This document shows, piece after piece, positions 36,814 through 45,574 of a stretch of DNA of 64,000 nt. Position 1 is the stretch's first letter. Every line of letters begins with the position of its first letter. Made by a program: the position numbers and the translations under genes. The DNA is taken from assembly GCF_900099645.1 (NCBI RefSeq), contig NZ_FMTL01000002.1, positions 1,163,062 to 1,227,061 on the forward strand, written 5' to 3'. Under the pieces are notes generated by a model that was not told where the DNA came from, did not search any database, and was given only the letters and a program-made list of their open reading frames with translations. Source of the DNA: Pseudomonas peli (lineage in GTDB: Bacteria; Pseudomonadota; Gammaproteobacteria; Pseudomonadales; Pseudomonadaceae).

Positions 36814-39003
36814 TCAGGGCTCAACCACATGCACTACGGGTATCAAAGTCGGGGGGGGCAGATCTGTCTGCACAGGTGCCTGTTTGCCGCGCTTCTTTTT
36901 CTTCAGAATCAGTGGCGGGCACTTGTCGTCGTTGTGATAAGTCATCTGGCAATCGAGGCAGTAGTGGCACTCGTTGTGATTGATATGGCCGTCAGGGTGG
37001 ATCGCCTGAATCTCGCATTCCTTGGCGCAAAGCTGGCAGGGGTTGCCACATTCCTTACGGCGCTTGAGCCAGTCGAATAGGCGGAACTTGCTCGGAATGG
37101 CGAGCGCGGCGCCCAGGGGACAGACATAACGGCAGTAGACCTTGCGGGTGAAAATGTTGATCACCAGGAGAATCACGGCGTAGAGCACGAACCACCATTG
37201 GCGGTCGAACTTGAGGGTGATGGCGGTCTTGAACGGTTCCACTTCGGCGAAGCGCTCGGCGCTAGACAGCGACTCCAGGGACAGGCCGAATAGCAGCAAC
37301 AGAATGATGTACTTGATCGCCCACAGTCGCTCATGCAGGGCGAAGGGTAGCTCGTACTGAGGGATTTTCAGTTTGCGAGCGGCCTCGTTGATCAGCTCCT
37401 GCAACGCGCCGAACGGGCACAGCCAGCCGCAGAACACGCCGCGGCCCCAAAGCAGGATGCTAGCGGCGGTGAAGGTCCAGATAATGAAAATGATCGGATC
37501 GGTGAGGAACAACTCCCAACGGAAGTCCTGCACCAGGGCATGCACGAACGTCAGCACGTTGACCACTGACAACTGGCCCAGGGCGTACCAACCGATAAAC
37601 ACCACAGTGAAGATCAGGTAACCGCGACGCAGCCAATGGAGGAAGTGCGGACGTTGGGTGAATTTGTCCTGGAGGAACAGGATCACCGTAAGCAGTAGCA
37701 AGGCGACCAGTATCACACCGATCTGAAAGCTCTTCTGGTACCAGATGTTCAGCCACAACGGCCGGTTGGCTTCCTCGATGGCCGCCAACTCGGCGGCGCT
37801 CGGTTGTGGCCGTTCGAGGTATTCCTCGGGCATCTGATAAGCCAGTTCGAAGCTGCTGAAAATGCCGCTGATGGGGCCGGTCTGTCTCTTTACCAACAGC
37901 TCAAGAGTCCAGGGAGAGCCAGGATCGAAGCCATAGGGCTCGCGCACGATAAAGATCGCCATCTCGCTGAAGTCCGGCATGCCTTCGGCATAGACATCGC
38001 TCAGACGCTCGAAATCACGGTCGTGAAAGCTGATGGTGGTGCCAAACTGTCGCAACTGCACCCGGTCGAAGATGCCGCCACGCACGTAACCCGAACCCTT
38101 GAACGAGTAGCTGCCGCTGCCCAGCACGGCAATCGCCTGCTCGCCGGGCTTGAGCGATTCCATCAGCGAACGGTACTGGTTATCGCCGAGGAGATTTCGG
38201 CCGATGGTCGGCGCATTCAGGTGCGCGGTATAAAGGTCGATAAAGGTGTCGTCGACCTGCTCAGGCGCAGCTACCTCGACCCCTTCAGCTTCGCTGCCCT
38301 TGAACGCCTCGTCGACCTGACCACGGGTCAGGTGCAGGCGGCGAATGGCTCCGTTACCCGTCAGTTGAATCCAGTCGGCAGGTTGATAAATATCCTCGCG
38401 TAGCGTGGCTGGCTTCCGCGTCAGGCCGACATCATCCGCGACCAGACCTAGCGAAACCGCCACCGTATGGGCGGCACGCATCACCACTTCATTGACCACC
38501 ATCACCGTCACGGTGGCACCGGTAACCGCATCGACTGTCACGGCATTCGTGTCACTGGAACGCCCAACCACCACCCGCTGATTGACCTTGATGCCTTTGT
38601 ACTTGGCGTTGAAGGTATGCAGCTTGGCCTCGGGAATGCCGATCAGCAGGATTGGCTCATGGTGCTCAAGCACATAGGCGTCTTGAATCACGCCGGCCGT
38701 ATCGAGGATCACCTGCATATTGATTGGCTTACCGGAATAGGCTGGGATATCGACCACATCCAGGCTCTGAAACACGTAGCCGAGCACCTTGTCGCCACTG
38801 GACAGGGTGCGCACCTTGAACTCGCCCTGTGGTTCGGATGGCTCATCGGCGTCGGGGAAAATTGAGTCGATGCGTTGCTGTTCTATTTCGCCGTAAGTTT
38901 TGGCTAGCACGGTCTGGGTGGTTGCCAATATGAACGCGAATAAAACTGCGACAGCCGCCCCCCATAAGCGCCAGCCTCTTTGCAGGGAGATGAAGCTGTT
39001 CAT
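36814..39003 (-). CDS. nosR: NosR, polyferredoxin/flavoprotein for N2O reduction
   Basis: 729-aa membrane protein needed for nosZ expression and electron supply to NosZ. Signal/anchor helix (WRLWGAAVAVLFAFILATTQTVLA), periplasmic FMN-binding domain with the SxxT-like flavinylation region (DAVTGATVTVMV), several membrane helices, two CxxxCP motifs (CGWLCPFGA and CRYVCPLGA) and two C-terminal 4Fe-4S motifs (CGNPCQLCAKEC, CHYCLDCQMTYHND). Start at the ATG at 39003; the upstream extension is not plausible. A perfect Anr/Dnr box lies 164 bp upstream. Confidence 0.96.
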   Translation of the reverse strand: MNSFISLQRGWRLWGAAVAVLFAFILATTQTVLAKTYGEIEQQRIDSIFPDADEPSEPQGEFKVRTLSSGDKVLGYVFQSLDVVDIPAYSGKPINMQVILDTAGVIQDAYVLEHHEPILLIGIPEAKLHTFNAKYKGIKVNQRVVVGRSSDTNAVTVDAVTGATVTVMVVNEVVMRAAHTVAVSLGLVADDVGLTRKPATLREDIYQPADWIQLTGNGAIRRLHLTRGQVDEAFKGSEAEGVEVAAPEQVDDTFIDLYTAHLNAPTIGRNLLGDNQYRSLMESLKPGEQAIAVLGSGSYSFKGSGYVRGGIFDRVQLRQFGTTISFHDRDFERLSDVYAEGMPDFSEMAIFIVREPYGFDPGSPWTLELLVKRQTGPISGIFSSFELAYQMPEEYLERPQPSAAELAAIEEANRPLWLNIWYQKSFQIGVILVALLLLTVILFLQDKFTQRPHFLHWLRRGYLIFTVVFIGWYALGQLSVVNVLTFVHALVQDFRWELFLTDPIIFIIWTFTAASILLWGRGVFCGWLCPFGALQELINEAARKLKIPQYELPFALHERLWAIKYIILLLLFGLSLESLSSAERFAEVEPFKTAITLKFDRQWWFVLYAVILLVINIFTRKVYCRYVCPLGAALAIPSKFRLFDWLKRRKECGNPCQLCAKECEIQAIHPDGHINHNECHYCLDCQMTYHNDDKCPPLILKKKKRGKQAPVQTDLPPPTLIPVVHVVEP

Positions 39004-39160
39004 GATTGACCGGCATTGGTAGCTGGATCGGACGACCACCGTAGTCCAGGCAGGCGAACGACAGATATTTTCTTCGGGAGCTGACAAGCGTGCATATGGA
39101 ATATCCGCCTTAGGCGGCTAGAACGTACCGCCATGGTAGGCATGTCCATCTACCCGCCCC

Positions 39161-39174
39161 TTGATCATAATCAA
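39161..39174. promoter_or_regulatory. Anr/Dnr box TTGATCATAATCAA upstream of nosR
   Basis: Perfect, fully symmetrical TTGAT-N4-ATCAA site, 164 bp (centre) before the nosR start. It implies a long 5' leader for the nos transcript. Confidence 0.86.
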
Positions 39175-39208
39175 GTATCGAGCGATGCATCGGTGCGTTG
39201 GCACACGC

Positions 39209-39270
39209 AGCCTGGATACGATCCGGAAACAGTTTTCCGGGGCCATAGCCTCCGGATTACATCTGGGCTA
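39209..39270. repeat. Dyad repeat upstream of the nos cluster
   Basis: GCCTGGATACGATCCGG ... CCGGATTACATCTGGGC, an imperfect inverted pair of the same repeat type as 25733-25757 and 34646-34701, between the nosR promoter and the acyl-CoA dehydrogenase gene. Confidence 0.55.
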
Positions 39271-39353
39271 AAGCCCTGTTGGGCGGGTCCAACAGACCAA
39301 GTCCTTTAGGGACGACTCCACTGGAGTGGTTCGGTCGTCAGATGGTCAGCCGT

Positions 39354-40601
39354 TTAGCTACTGCACGGGGTCAAAAATGCTGCGGTCGCTCCACGGGTTG
39401 CTTGGCTGGCCTTAAGCTCCATGCTGGCGATACTGCGCAGGTGAACCTGATCAGGACCGTCAGCAAAGCGTAAGGCACGGCCGGTGGTCCACATATCAGC
39501 CAAAGGCGTGTCCGGGGTCAGACCCATGGCACCGTAGACCTGCATGGCGCGGTCGACCACACGGATGTGCATGCCTGGCACCAACGCCTTGATCATGGCG
39601 ATTTCCTTGCGCGCGGCCTTGGTGCCGACCTCATCAATCATCCAAGCGGTCTTGAGCACTAACAAACGCGCCTGCTCAATCTCGATACGAGACTCGGCGA
39701 TCCAATCGCCAATATTGGCGTACTGATGCAGGTATTTGCCGAAGGCCTTGCGTTCCTGCGCGCGCTCGACCATCAATTCTAGAGCGAGCTCAGCCATGCC
39801 GATGGAACGCATGCAATGGTGGACACGCCCGGGGCCGAGGCGCGCCTGGGCCATCATAAAGCCCGCCCCCTCCTCCCCCAGCAAATTGCTAACCGGCACC
39901 CGCACTTCGCGCAGCAACAATTCGCTATGACCTTCCGGGGCGATATGGTTCATCACTGGGATATTGCGCAAAAGTTGAACGCCGGGCGTGTCGAGCGGCA
40001 CTAAAATCATGCTCTGCTGGTGATGGGCGTCAGCATCCGGGTCGGTCTTGCCCATGACGATCAGCAGCTTGCAGTCTGGGTGGGCGGCATTGGTAATAAA
40101 CCACTTGCGGCCGTTGATCACATACTCATCGCCCTCACGGCGGATCAGCGTCTGAATGTTGCTGGCATCGGAGGAAGGTACGTCTGGCTCGGTCATGGCG
40201 AACGCCGAACGAATCTGCCCCTCCAGCAAGGGTTGTAACCAGCGTTGACGCTGCTCGTCCGTCGCAAATAGATGCAGCAACTCCATATTGCCGGTGTCCG
40301 GCGCGCTGCAATTAAACACCTCAGAGGCCCACGACACACGGCCCATGATTTCCGCCAACGGCGCGTATTCAAGATTGCTCAGTGGCGTGCCCGGCTCATC
40401 GGCATGTAGCGCCGGCAGAAACAGATTCCACAAGCCTTCGGCGCGCGCCAGTGCTTTCAAGTCTGACATAAACGAGGGCGGAAACTGACCGGCCGCAACC
40501 TCGGCTTGCCATTGGCCAATACGCGGCACGATATGCGCCTCAACAAAGCTTTGCAGATGCTGACGCAGTGCGTCTGTACGGGGGCTGTAGGCAAAATTCA
40601 T
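39354..40601 (-). CDS. Acyl-CoA dehydrogenase family protein
   Basis: 415-aa FAD enzyme: FAMTEPDVPSSDASN (FAD/substrate loop), WFITNAAHPDCKLLIVMG, GPGRVHHCMRSIGMAELALELMVERAQERKAFGK (ACAD signature region) and QVYGAMGLTPDTPLADMW. The profile fits the ACAD10/11-like group. Start at the ATG at 40601. It lies between the nos cluster and the second NO-response block and shows no obvious functional link to denitrification. Substrate unknown. Confidence 0.9.
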   Translation of the reverse strand: MNFAYSPRTDALRQHLQSFVEAHIVPRIGQWQAEVAAGQFPPSFMSDLKALARAEGLWNLFLPALHADEPGTPLSNLEYAPLAEIMGRVSWASEVFNCSAPDTGNMELLHLFATDEQRQRWLQPLLEGQIRSAFAMTEPDVPSSDASNIQTLIRREGDEYVINGRKWFITNAAHPDCKLLIVMGKTDPDADAHHQQSMILVPLDTPGVQLLRNIPVMNHIAPEGHSELLLREVRVPVSNLLGEEGAGFMMAQARLGPGRVHHCMRSIGMAELALELMVERAQERKAFGKYLHQYANIGDWIAESRIEIEQARLLVLKTAWMIDEVGTKAARKEIAMIKALVPGMHIRVVDRAMQVYGAMGLTPDTPLADMWTTGRALRFADGPDQVHLRSIASMELKASQATRGATAAFLTPCSS

Positions 40602-40726
40602 GGCGAACCTCGAGGCAGGCTGAGCATTGGTTGAATGCCGCACTGTAACTTGCCATCTAAGCAAAACCGAGGATGCTCCGAGTGTTGAATCAGGCCCTAT
40701 CAGCGCGCCCTAAACAGCGCCAGTTA

Positions 40727-40740
40727 TTGACTAAAGTCAT
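40727..40740. promoter_or_regulatory. Weak Anr/Dnr-like box TTGACTAAAGTCAT
   Basis: Thirteen of fourteen positions fit the consensus. Lies in the divergent gap between the acyl-CoA dehydrogenase (126 bp) and the cupin (119 bp). Confidence 0.4.
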
Positions 40741-40858
40741 CGCTCGCCAGCGCGTCAACGCGTACAAGCGACGTGCGACGTGCGACTACCGTGCGCTTTG
40801 AACATTGTCGGCTCTCTGCGTTATGGTCGATACCCAGCTTATTGTGGAGATCAGTCTT

Positions 40859-41194
40859 ATGGCTCTAAAACACGCAGGTTCAGGAGAGGTTATCGAGCTA
40901 CTGCCGACCATGACCACGTCGACGCAAATTTCCCAGGCACTGATTTGCGCCCCACGTTTAGAAGTCATGCGCTTGGTGCTGGAGGCCGGCAAGATAATAC
41001 CCGTCCATTCCGTAGCCGGCCCACTGACCATTCAATGCCTGCAGGGTTGCGTCGAAGTGGAGGCTGAGGGGATCTGGCAAAGCCTGCACGAGCATCAGTT
41101 GATGTTCGTCGCGGAAGGTGTGGAACACGCTCTGCAAACCAAGGTAGACGCCATCGTGCTGGTCACCTTGATACGGCTGCAGCACAGCGATTAG
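40859..41194 (+). CDS. Cupin-like small protein
   Basis: 111-aa single-domain protein with a cupin-like pattern: IPVHSVAGPLTIQCLQGCVEVEAEG then HQLMFVAEGVEHALQTK. Only some of the usual metal-binding histidines are present, so metal binding is uncertain. Start at the ATG at 40859 with GGAG upstream; the frame is open further upstream but lacks a site. Converges on the CopD-like 2 gene. Function unknown. Confidence 0.75.
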   Translation: MALKHAGSGEVIELLPTMTTSTQISQALICAPRLEVMRLVLEAGKIIPVHSVAGPLTIQCLQGCVEVEAEGIWQSLHEHQLMFVAEGVEHALQTKVDAIVLVTLIRLQHSD

Positions 41195-41234
41195 CATCAC
41201 TATCCCCCCGAGAGGTAGGCCGATTCTCACTGGC

Positions 41235-41675
41235 CTACCAGTGGAGGTAAAACATTGCCTTAGCCAACAGCACGATAGCCAACATTTGTAGCAGCACAGC
41301 CCAGTGCAATTTACGATACATCGCGGGGGTCATGCGCCCGCTGCGCAGCAACATTGCCAAGGCGCCGTAGCTAATGAACACGGCCAGTGCCAGCGCAATT
41401 TTCAGTGTCAACAGGGTTGCGAAACTGCTCGAAAACGGCGCACTCAGCACCTGCCGATAGTGCCAGGCCAAGCCAACGCCGGCGCCATACAACAGCAGCA
41501 CCACCCAATGCAGCACCTCCCGCGTACGCACACTCAGCGCATACTCCAGCGACGGCAGGACTGCGTAATCGAGTTGATGTTTGACACGGGCCAAAATCAC
41601 TAACTGAAAAAACACCACGCCGACAAACGCGATGGCCGCTAGCAGATGTAACGTATGAAACAGCGCATACCACAC
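41235..41675 (-). CDS. CopD-like four-helix membrane protein, copy 2
   Basis: 146-aa paralogue of 19319-19756, with matching helix 1 histidine (FHTLHLLAAIAFVGVVFF), HWVVLLLYGAGVGLAWHY, SSFATLLTLKIALAL and VLLAKAMFYLHW. Four membrane helices and paired histidines suggest a b-type heme or copper site. It sits downstream of the glycine-zipper gene and in the same block as norR2 and ytfE2, mirroring copy 1 beside norR1/ytfE1. Confidence 0.8.
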   Translation of the reverse strand: MWYALFHTLHLLAAIAFVGVVFFQLVILARVKHQLDYAVLPSLEYALSVRTREVLHWVVLLLYGAGVGLAWHYRQVLSAPFSSSFATLLTLKIALALAVFISYGALAMLLRSGRMTPAMYRKLHWAVLLQMLAIVLLAKAMFYLHW

Positions 41676-41723
41676 AGAACACTCTCCTGTTTATCCACTA
41701 ACGGCACTCAGGCAGCCTGCCAA

Positions 41724-42077
41724 CTATGGCGCTGATGCTGTGATATGCGAGCCCTGCAGAGTCACCTGCTGTCCTTCGACAAAGCGCGCATCAGAAGAAC
41801 GAATGCTGCGAGTGTTGCCATTTTCATCCCTAAGCACATAAAGCGTTTGTTCCATTCCCATCGTTTCTTGGGCCTGGCTTCCAGCCAGGTAACCGAGGCC
41901 ACCCCCAATCAACGCGCCCACCGGGCCACCCGCCGCACCGCCGAGCATGAAGCCCGTTAAGCCGCTAAAACCGCCGCCGACCCGCGTATCGCTTTGCGCC
42001 GAGATTATCTGGTCGGCTTGTCCCAGTGGGCTGTTCAACAGAGCTGCAACGGCGCACAAAGTGATGATTTTACGCAT
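41724..42077 (-). CDS. Glycine-zipper outer-membrane-type protein
   Basis: 117-aa exported protein: signal peptide (IITLCAVAALLNSPLGQA), then a glycine-rich transmembrane segment (GGGFSGLTGFMLGGAAGGPVGALIGGGLGYLAGSQA) typical of glycine-zipper 2TM domains (SlyB/OmpA-like). C-terminal half is polar (YVLRDENGNTRSIRSSDARFVEGQQVTL). Start at the ATG at 42077. Envelope role inferred; no close functional call. Confidence 0.8.
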   Translation of the reverse strand: MRKIITLCAVAALLNSPLGQADQIISAQSDTRVGGGFSGLTGFMLGGAAGGPVGALIGGGLGYLAGSQAQETMGMEQTLYVLRDENGNTRSIRSSDARFVEGQQVTLQGSHITASAP

Positions 42078-42469
42078 GACATTTTCCTTGCTTAGGTTAT
42101 GAGTCTCACTCAGTACCATCACAAATCATGCCAATAAATTATCCTTAAAAATCAATACTATAAAACTAATAACGGTATAAATTACCAAATAGAGCATGGT
42201 AGTAAAGACCCCCGAGTGGTGATTTTTACCATCACTTAATAGTAAGCACAGAACATAACCGCAGCGACGACTGCCAGTCCGCGGCACTGCGTTGGCAGCA
42301 AGCCGAATATGGTTTCAGAGAGCTGGGACCAGGTGAGCAGTTTCGACTTATCAAGCAGCAATCTCAGGGCGCCGATCCAGAGGGTCTAGCAGACGTATCA
42401 GCAATACAGGCTCAGACCGAACTGTTATGCCTTCTTATAAAAGCTCAGGCATGCAGCGGGTCGCGCCGC
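42078..42469. other. Intergenic region, no supported gene
   Basis: About 390 bp, AT-rich at its left (42130-42230) with a small hairpin GTGATTTTTACCATCAC. A plus-strand frame around 42230-42450 reads like a polar protein but has no start codon or ribosome-binding site; see the rejected list. Confidence 0.5.
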
Positions 42470-43804
42470 TCAAGGCATCGCCGAGAGTGTGCCAAACCGC
42501 CGCTGCGTCGCGGCGGGCTCAGTTCGGCCTTGCTCCAGCACCTTGCACACCGCACCAACCAACAGACGCCCAGCCGGCAGAATACTCAGAGCCTGGGGCG
42601 TCAGTTGCAGCAAGCCATCTGCCGCCATCTGCTCCAACGCCGGTCGACATGCGCTCATATAGTCGCGCGATAGCTCGCCAAAGCTCGCCTCCAAGGCTTG
42701 CAAATCGACCTGCAAATCACACAGCAGAGCCTCACTCAGCGCACTCTGCAATTGCTCTTGCGCAGAGCTATGGCGGCCATGAAAAGTGGCCAACTGATCG
42801 TTCGCCAGCTGCATCTGATAACTGGCCAAATCACGCCGATTCTGCAACTGCAGCGTGCCAATATGACTGATGCCACCCACCCCAATACCAAGCAGGTCGG
42901 CACTGGCTTCGCAGCTATAGCCCAGCCAATTGAGCTGCAAGCCCCCGCTCTCGCGGGCCCCAACCAATGGGTCATCCTTTAATGCGAATTGCCCCAAGCC
43001 GATATAGCAATAACCGGCCGCGTCGAGTTTCTCGAGCGCGTGTTGATACATGGCTTGTTTGTCGGGTGCTGCGGCGAAATCGCGCGCACTGCGGCGCTGG
43101 CTGGACCGATAGCGCTGAGGCGGATAAGCGTAATCAAAAAGCAAGATCCGCCCAGGCTGCAGTTCGATAATTGCCGCCAGTTTGTTCCTAAAGCTGTTTA
43201 GACTCTGCCAGGCTCGACCGTAGCCGAGATCAATATTCACTGAGGTGAACTGCAGGGTGCGCGCCGCCTCGATCAGCCAGCGAGTTTTGCGCGAGTCACG
43301 AAAATCCACAACCACCCCTGCGGCCGGCGAACAGGCGTCTGCCACACCAATACTGACATGATTGAAACCCAGCTCGCGGAGCAAGCCCATGCGGGCCCAA
43401 TCGGTCTGCGCCGGATCTATCTCGACGCTGTCATCGCCGAATGCCGAGGAGTGAACAGCAAAACGCTTGCGCACCAATGTAAGCAAGCGCTGCAGCTGCT
43501 CGGCACTCACGGCGCCACGGCTTAAATGGAGCCGTTGAACCGATTGCTTAGCGCCAATGTGGCACCCGAGCAGTTCGACTTCCCGTCCTAGGCAAGCAAG
43601 ATAGCGCTCATTAAACGCGCTCTGCATGGGCAGCAAGCTAACAGCCAAATGCAACGGCCGCTGGCCACTGCGCAATGCACGGAGCAGATCAATCGCTGCA
43701 AAACCCTGCTGGAGCGGGCCGATCGGTGGGTAGTCGCTACAGGTAGCCGCGGCATGCCCGTAGCGCTTGATCAACTGGCGGCTCGACTGGATATCTGCAG
43801 GCAT
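42470..43804 (-). CDS. HemN-like protein lacking the radical-SAM iron-sulfur cysteines
   Basis: 444-aa protein colinear with oxygen-independent coproporphyrinogen III dehydrogenase HemN. Matching segments include VEIDPAQTDWARMGLLRELGFNHVSIGVAD, TSVNIDLGYGRAWQSLNSF, ILLFDYAYPP, LGQFALKDDPLVGARESGGLQLNWLGYS, ADLLGIGVGGISHIG and the HemN C-terminal domain. Where HemN has PFCHKLCYFCGC, this one reads HLAVSLLPMQSAFNE, and the GGGTP motif is LSRGAV. It should therefore not bind the SAM-radical [4Fe-4S] cluster. An Anr/Dnr box stands upstream and norR2 precedes it. A regulatory, heme-binding or scaffold role is possible. Confidence 0.85.
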   Translation of the reverse strand: MPADIQSSRQLIKRYGHAAATCSDYPPIGPLQQGFAAIDLLRALRSGQRPLHLAVSLLPMQSAFNERYLACLGREVELLGCHIGAKQSVQRLHLSRGAVSAEQLQRLLTLVRKRFAVHSSAFGDDSVEIDPAQTDWARMGLLRELGFNHVSIGVADACSPAAGVVVDFRDSRKTRWLIEAARTLQFTSVNIDLGYGRAWQSLNSFRNKLAAIIELQPGRILLFDYAYPPQRYRSSQRRSARDFAAAPDKQAMYQHALEKLDAAGYCYIGLGQFALKDDPLVGARESGGLQLNWLGYSCEASADLLGIGVGGISHIGTLQLQNRRDLASYQMQLANDQLATFHGRHSSAQEQLQSALSEALLCDLQVDLQALEASFGELSRDYMSACRPALEQMAADGLLQLTPQALSILPAGRLLVGAVCKVLEQGRTEPAATQRRFGTLSAMP

Positions 43805-43862
43805 AACGCGCTCCCGGCGCTTAAACAGCCTGTAGTGTCACGGCGAACCCCGCAACGGGTAC

Positions 43863-43876
43863 TTGACCTGAGTCAA
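43863..43876. promoter_or_regulatory. Anr/Dnr box TTGACCTGAGTCAA upstream of the HemN-like gene
   Basis: Full TTGAC-N4-GTCAA match in the 87-bp gap between norR2 and the HemN-like gene, centred about 65 bp before the latter's start. Confidence 0.85.
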
Positions 43877-43891
43877 GCGCAAGCGCATGAG

Positions 43892-45427
43892 CTATTTCAA
43901 ACCCAGGCGCCGCGCCAGCTTGTGCAAGTTACTTGGGTCTAGTTCTAGTGCCCTCGCAGCACTGGCCCAGTTGCCCGCAAAGGTGTCCAGCGCCTGCTGA
44001 ATACTCTGCCTCTGGCAGTTCTCGACACTTTCACGCAGCGCCTGTACGCGAACATCCTGCGCCCCCTGCGGCGGCATTGGGACAAAGCTTACTGACTGTT
44101 CAGCCGTGCTATCCAGATCAAGCAGGTCTGGCTCCAGCGTAAGGATTTCCATGCGACTGGCACCGCGACTGAGCAGCTTGACCGCCGCTCGACTGATCAC
44201 ATGTTCAAGTTCGCGCACATTGCCCGGCCACCCATAGGTGAGCATGGCACGCTCCGCAGCAGGTGATAAGCGCATGCTTCGTAGTCCAAGGCGGGCGCGG
44301 TTGAGTTCGAGAAAATGACCGGCGAGCATCAACACGTCCTGCTCACGATCACGCAGTGGTGGAATCAGCACAGGGTAAACCGAAAGCCGGTGGTACAAGT
44401 CGGCGCGAAAGTGTCCATCGCGGATACTGTCTGGTAGGTTTCGATTGGTCGCCGCGATGATGCGCACATCTACATGCAGCGGCTTATCTGCTCCCAGCCG
44501 CTGGATCTCACCGTTCTGCAACACTCGCAGCAGTTTGGCCTGCACGCTAAGTGGCAGTTCACCTACCTCATCCAGCAGTAGGGTGCCGCCATTCGCCGCA
44601 TCGAAGCGTCCAGGGCGATCAGCGGCGGCCCCGGAGAAGGCGCCTTTGACGTGGCCAAATAGCTCACTTTCGGCCAACGACTCAGGCAGGGCGGCGCAGT
44701 TAACTTGAATCAACGGCTTATTGCAGCGCTTGGACAGTGCATGCAAACGCCGCGCGAACAGCTCTTTGCCTACCCCAGTTTCACCCAGTAGCAAGACTGG
44801 CAGTTCAGAAACGGCCACGACTTCAAGCTCGGCCAATAAATTCCGGATGGCCGCGCTCTGACCGATGATTTCGCCTTCGCCGATCAGTTGCTGCGGGGTG
44901 TGCACCTCACTGCGTGACAGGCGCAAGCTGCGGGACTCTTGCTCCAAACGGGTAACCCGCACTGCCGCTTCGATCAACAGACTGTAGCGCGCCAGGTCTC
45001 GCCGAGTCTCGCTGTCAAAGGTGCCAGGGTGCAGCGCGTCCAAGGTTAGCGCCCCCCACAACTGCCCCTCGACATACAGGCTCATGCCCATGCAGTCATG
45101 AACCGGCAGAGGTTCACCTACGTGATTGTCGAGTAAGCCGTCATAAGGGTCCGGCAGGCGACTGTCAGGCTCGAACCAGGTCGGCTCGCGACTCGCCATG
45201 ATCGCCGCCAGACGCGGGTGCTGGGCAATTACAAAGCGCCGCCCAAGGGCCTCATGCACCAACCCTTCAGCCGCCACCGGGCGCAGACTGTCGCCATCCA
45301 GTCGCAGCAGGCCCACTGCGCCGCAGTGAAAGCGCTCACGTAAGGTACTCACTAGACGCTGCAGGCGTACGGCATTCGGCAAATCAACGAGCAAGTCAGC
45401 AAGCAGTGTCTCGTACAGCATGGTCAT
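43892..45427 (-). CDS. Sigma-54-dependent NO-sensing activator NorR, copy 2
   Basis: 511-aa paralogue of norR1 with the same architecture: GAF domain with PVHDCMGMSLY, AAA+ domain (GETGVGKE, GTLLLDEVGE) and C-terminal Fis-type HTH (NWASAARALELDPSNLHKLARRLGL). The sigma-54 contact loop is also GAFSGA. Start taken at the ATG at 45427 (MTMLYETLL); ATG 45421 is an alternative, and an open frame to 45463 is less likely. It is divergent from ytfE2, with three GGT-N7-ACC sites and a strong -24/-12 promoter between them. E. coli-type norR or Pseudomonas fhpR-like roles are both possible. Confidence 0.93.
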   Translation of the reverse strand: MTMLYETLLADLLVDLPNAVRLQRLVSTLRERFHCGAVGLLRLDGDSLRPVAAEGLVHEALGRRFVIAQHPRLAAIMASREPTWFEPDSRLPDPYDGLLDNHVGEPLPVHDCMGMSLYVEGQLWGALTLDALHPGTFDSETRRDLARYSLLIEAAVRVTRLEQESRSLRLSRSEVHTPQQLIGEGEIIGQSAAIRNLLAELEVVAVSELPVLLLGETGVGKELFARRLHALSKRCNKPLIQVNCAALPESLAESELFGHVKGAFSGAAADRPGRFDAANGGTLLLDEVGELPLSVQAKLLRVLQNGEIQRLGADKPLHVDVRIIAATNRNLPDSIRDGHFRADLYHRLSVYPVLIPPLRDREQDVLMLAGHFLELNRARLGLRSMRLSPAAERAMLTYGWPGNVRELEHVISRAAVKLLSRGASRMEILTLEPDLLDLDSTAEQSVSFVPMPPQGAQDVRVQALRESVENCQRQSIQQALDTFAGNWASAARALELDPSNLHKLARRLGLK

Positions 45428-45477
45428 ATCTACCCAAATGGTTTTTACAACCCTATCAAGCAAGGGTATATAAAACC
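45422..45477. promoter_or_regulatory. Three NorR-type enhancer sites, GGT-N7-ACC
   Basis: GGTCATATCTACC (45422-45434), GGTTTTTACAACC (45440-45452) and GGTATATAAAACC (45465-45477) all fit GGT-N7-ACC exactly. The first overlaps the norR2 start. Three spaced sites are the known arrangement for NorR hexamer assembly in E. coli norVW. Confidence 0.82.
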
Positions 45478-45516
45478 ATTCATAAAAATATTTACTTGTT
45501 TTTCAATAACTTATAT

Positions 45517-45533
45517 TTGGCACACGAACTGCA
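45517..45533 (+). promoter_or_regulatory. Sigma-54 (-24/-12) promoter for ytfE2
   Basis: TTGGCACACGAACTGCA matches the sigma-54 consensus closely, with GG (45519-45520) and GC (45531-45532) separated by ten bases. It lies 40 bp after the third NorR site and about 42 bp before the ytfE2 ATG. Confidence 0.85.
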
Positions 45534-45574
45534 ACGGATGACAGCAAACCCTTTTAGCAATCAAGGAAGCTGCC

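Noticed and set aside
42230..42600. Plus-strand open frame reading like a polar protein before and into the HemN-like gene
   Set aside because: No ATG, GTG or TTG with a ribosome-binding site; the right half is the antisense of the HemN-like gene.
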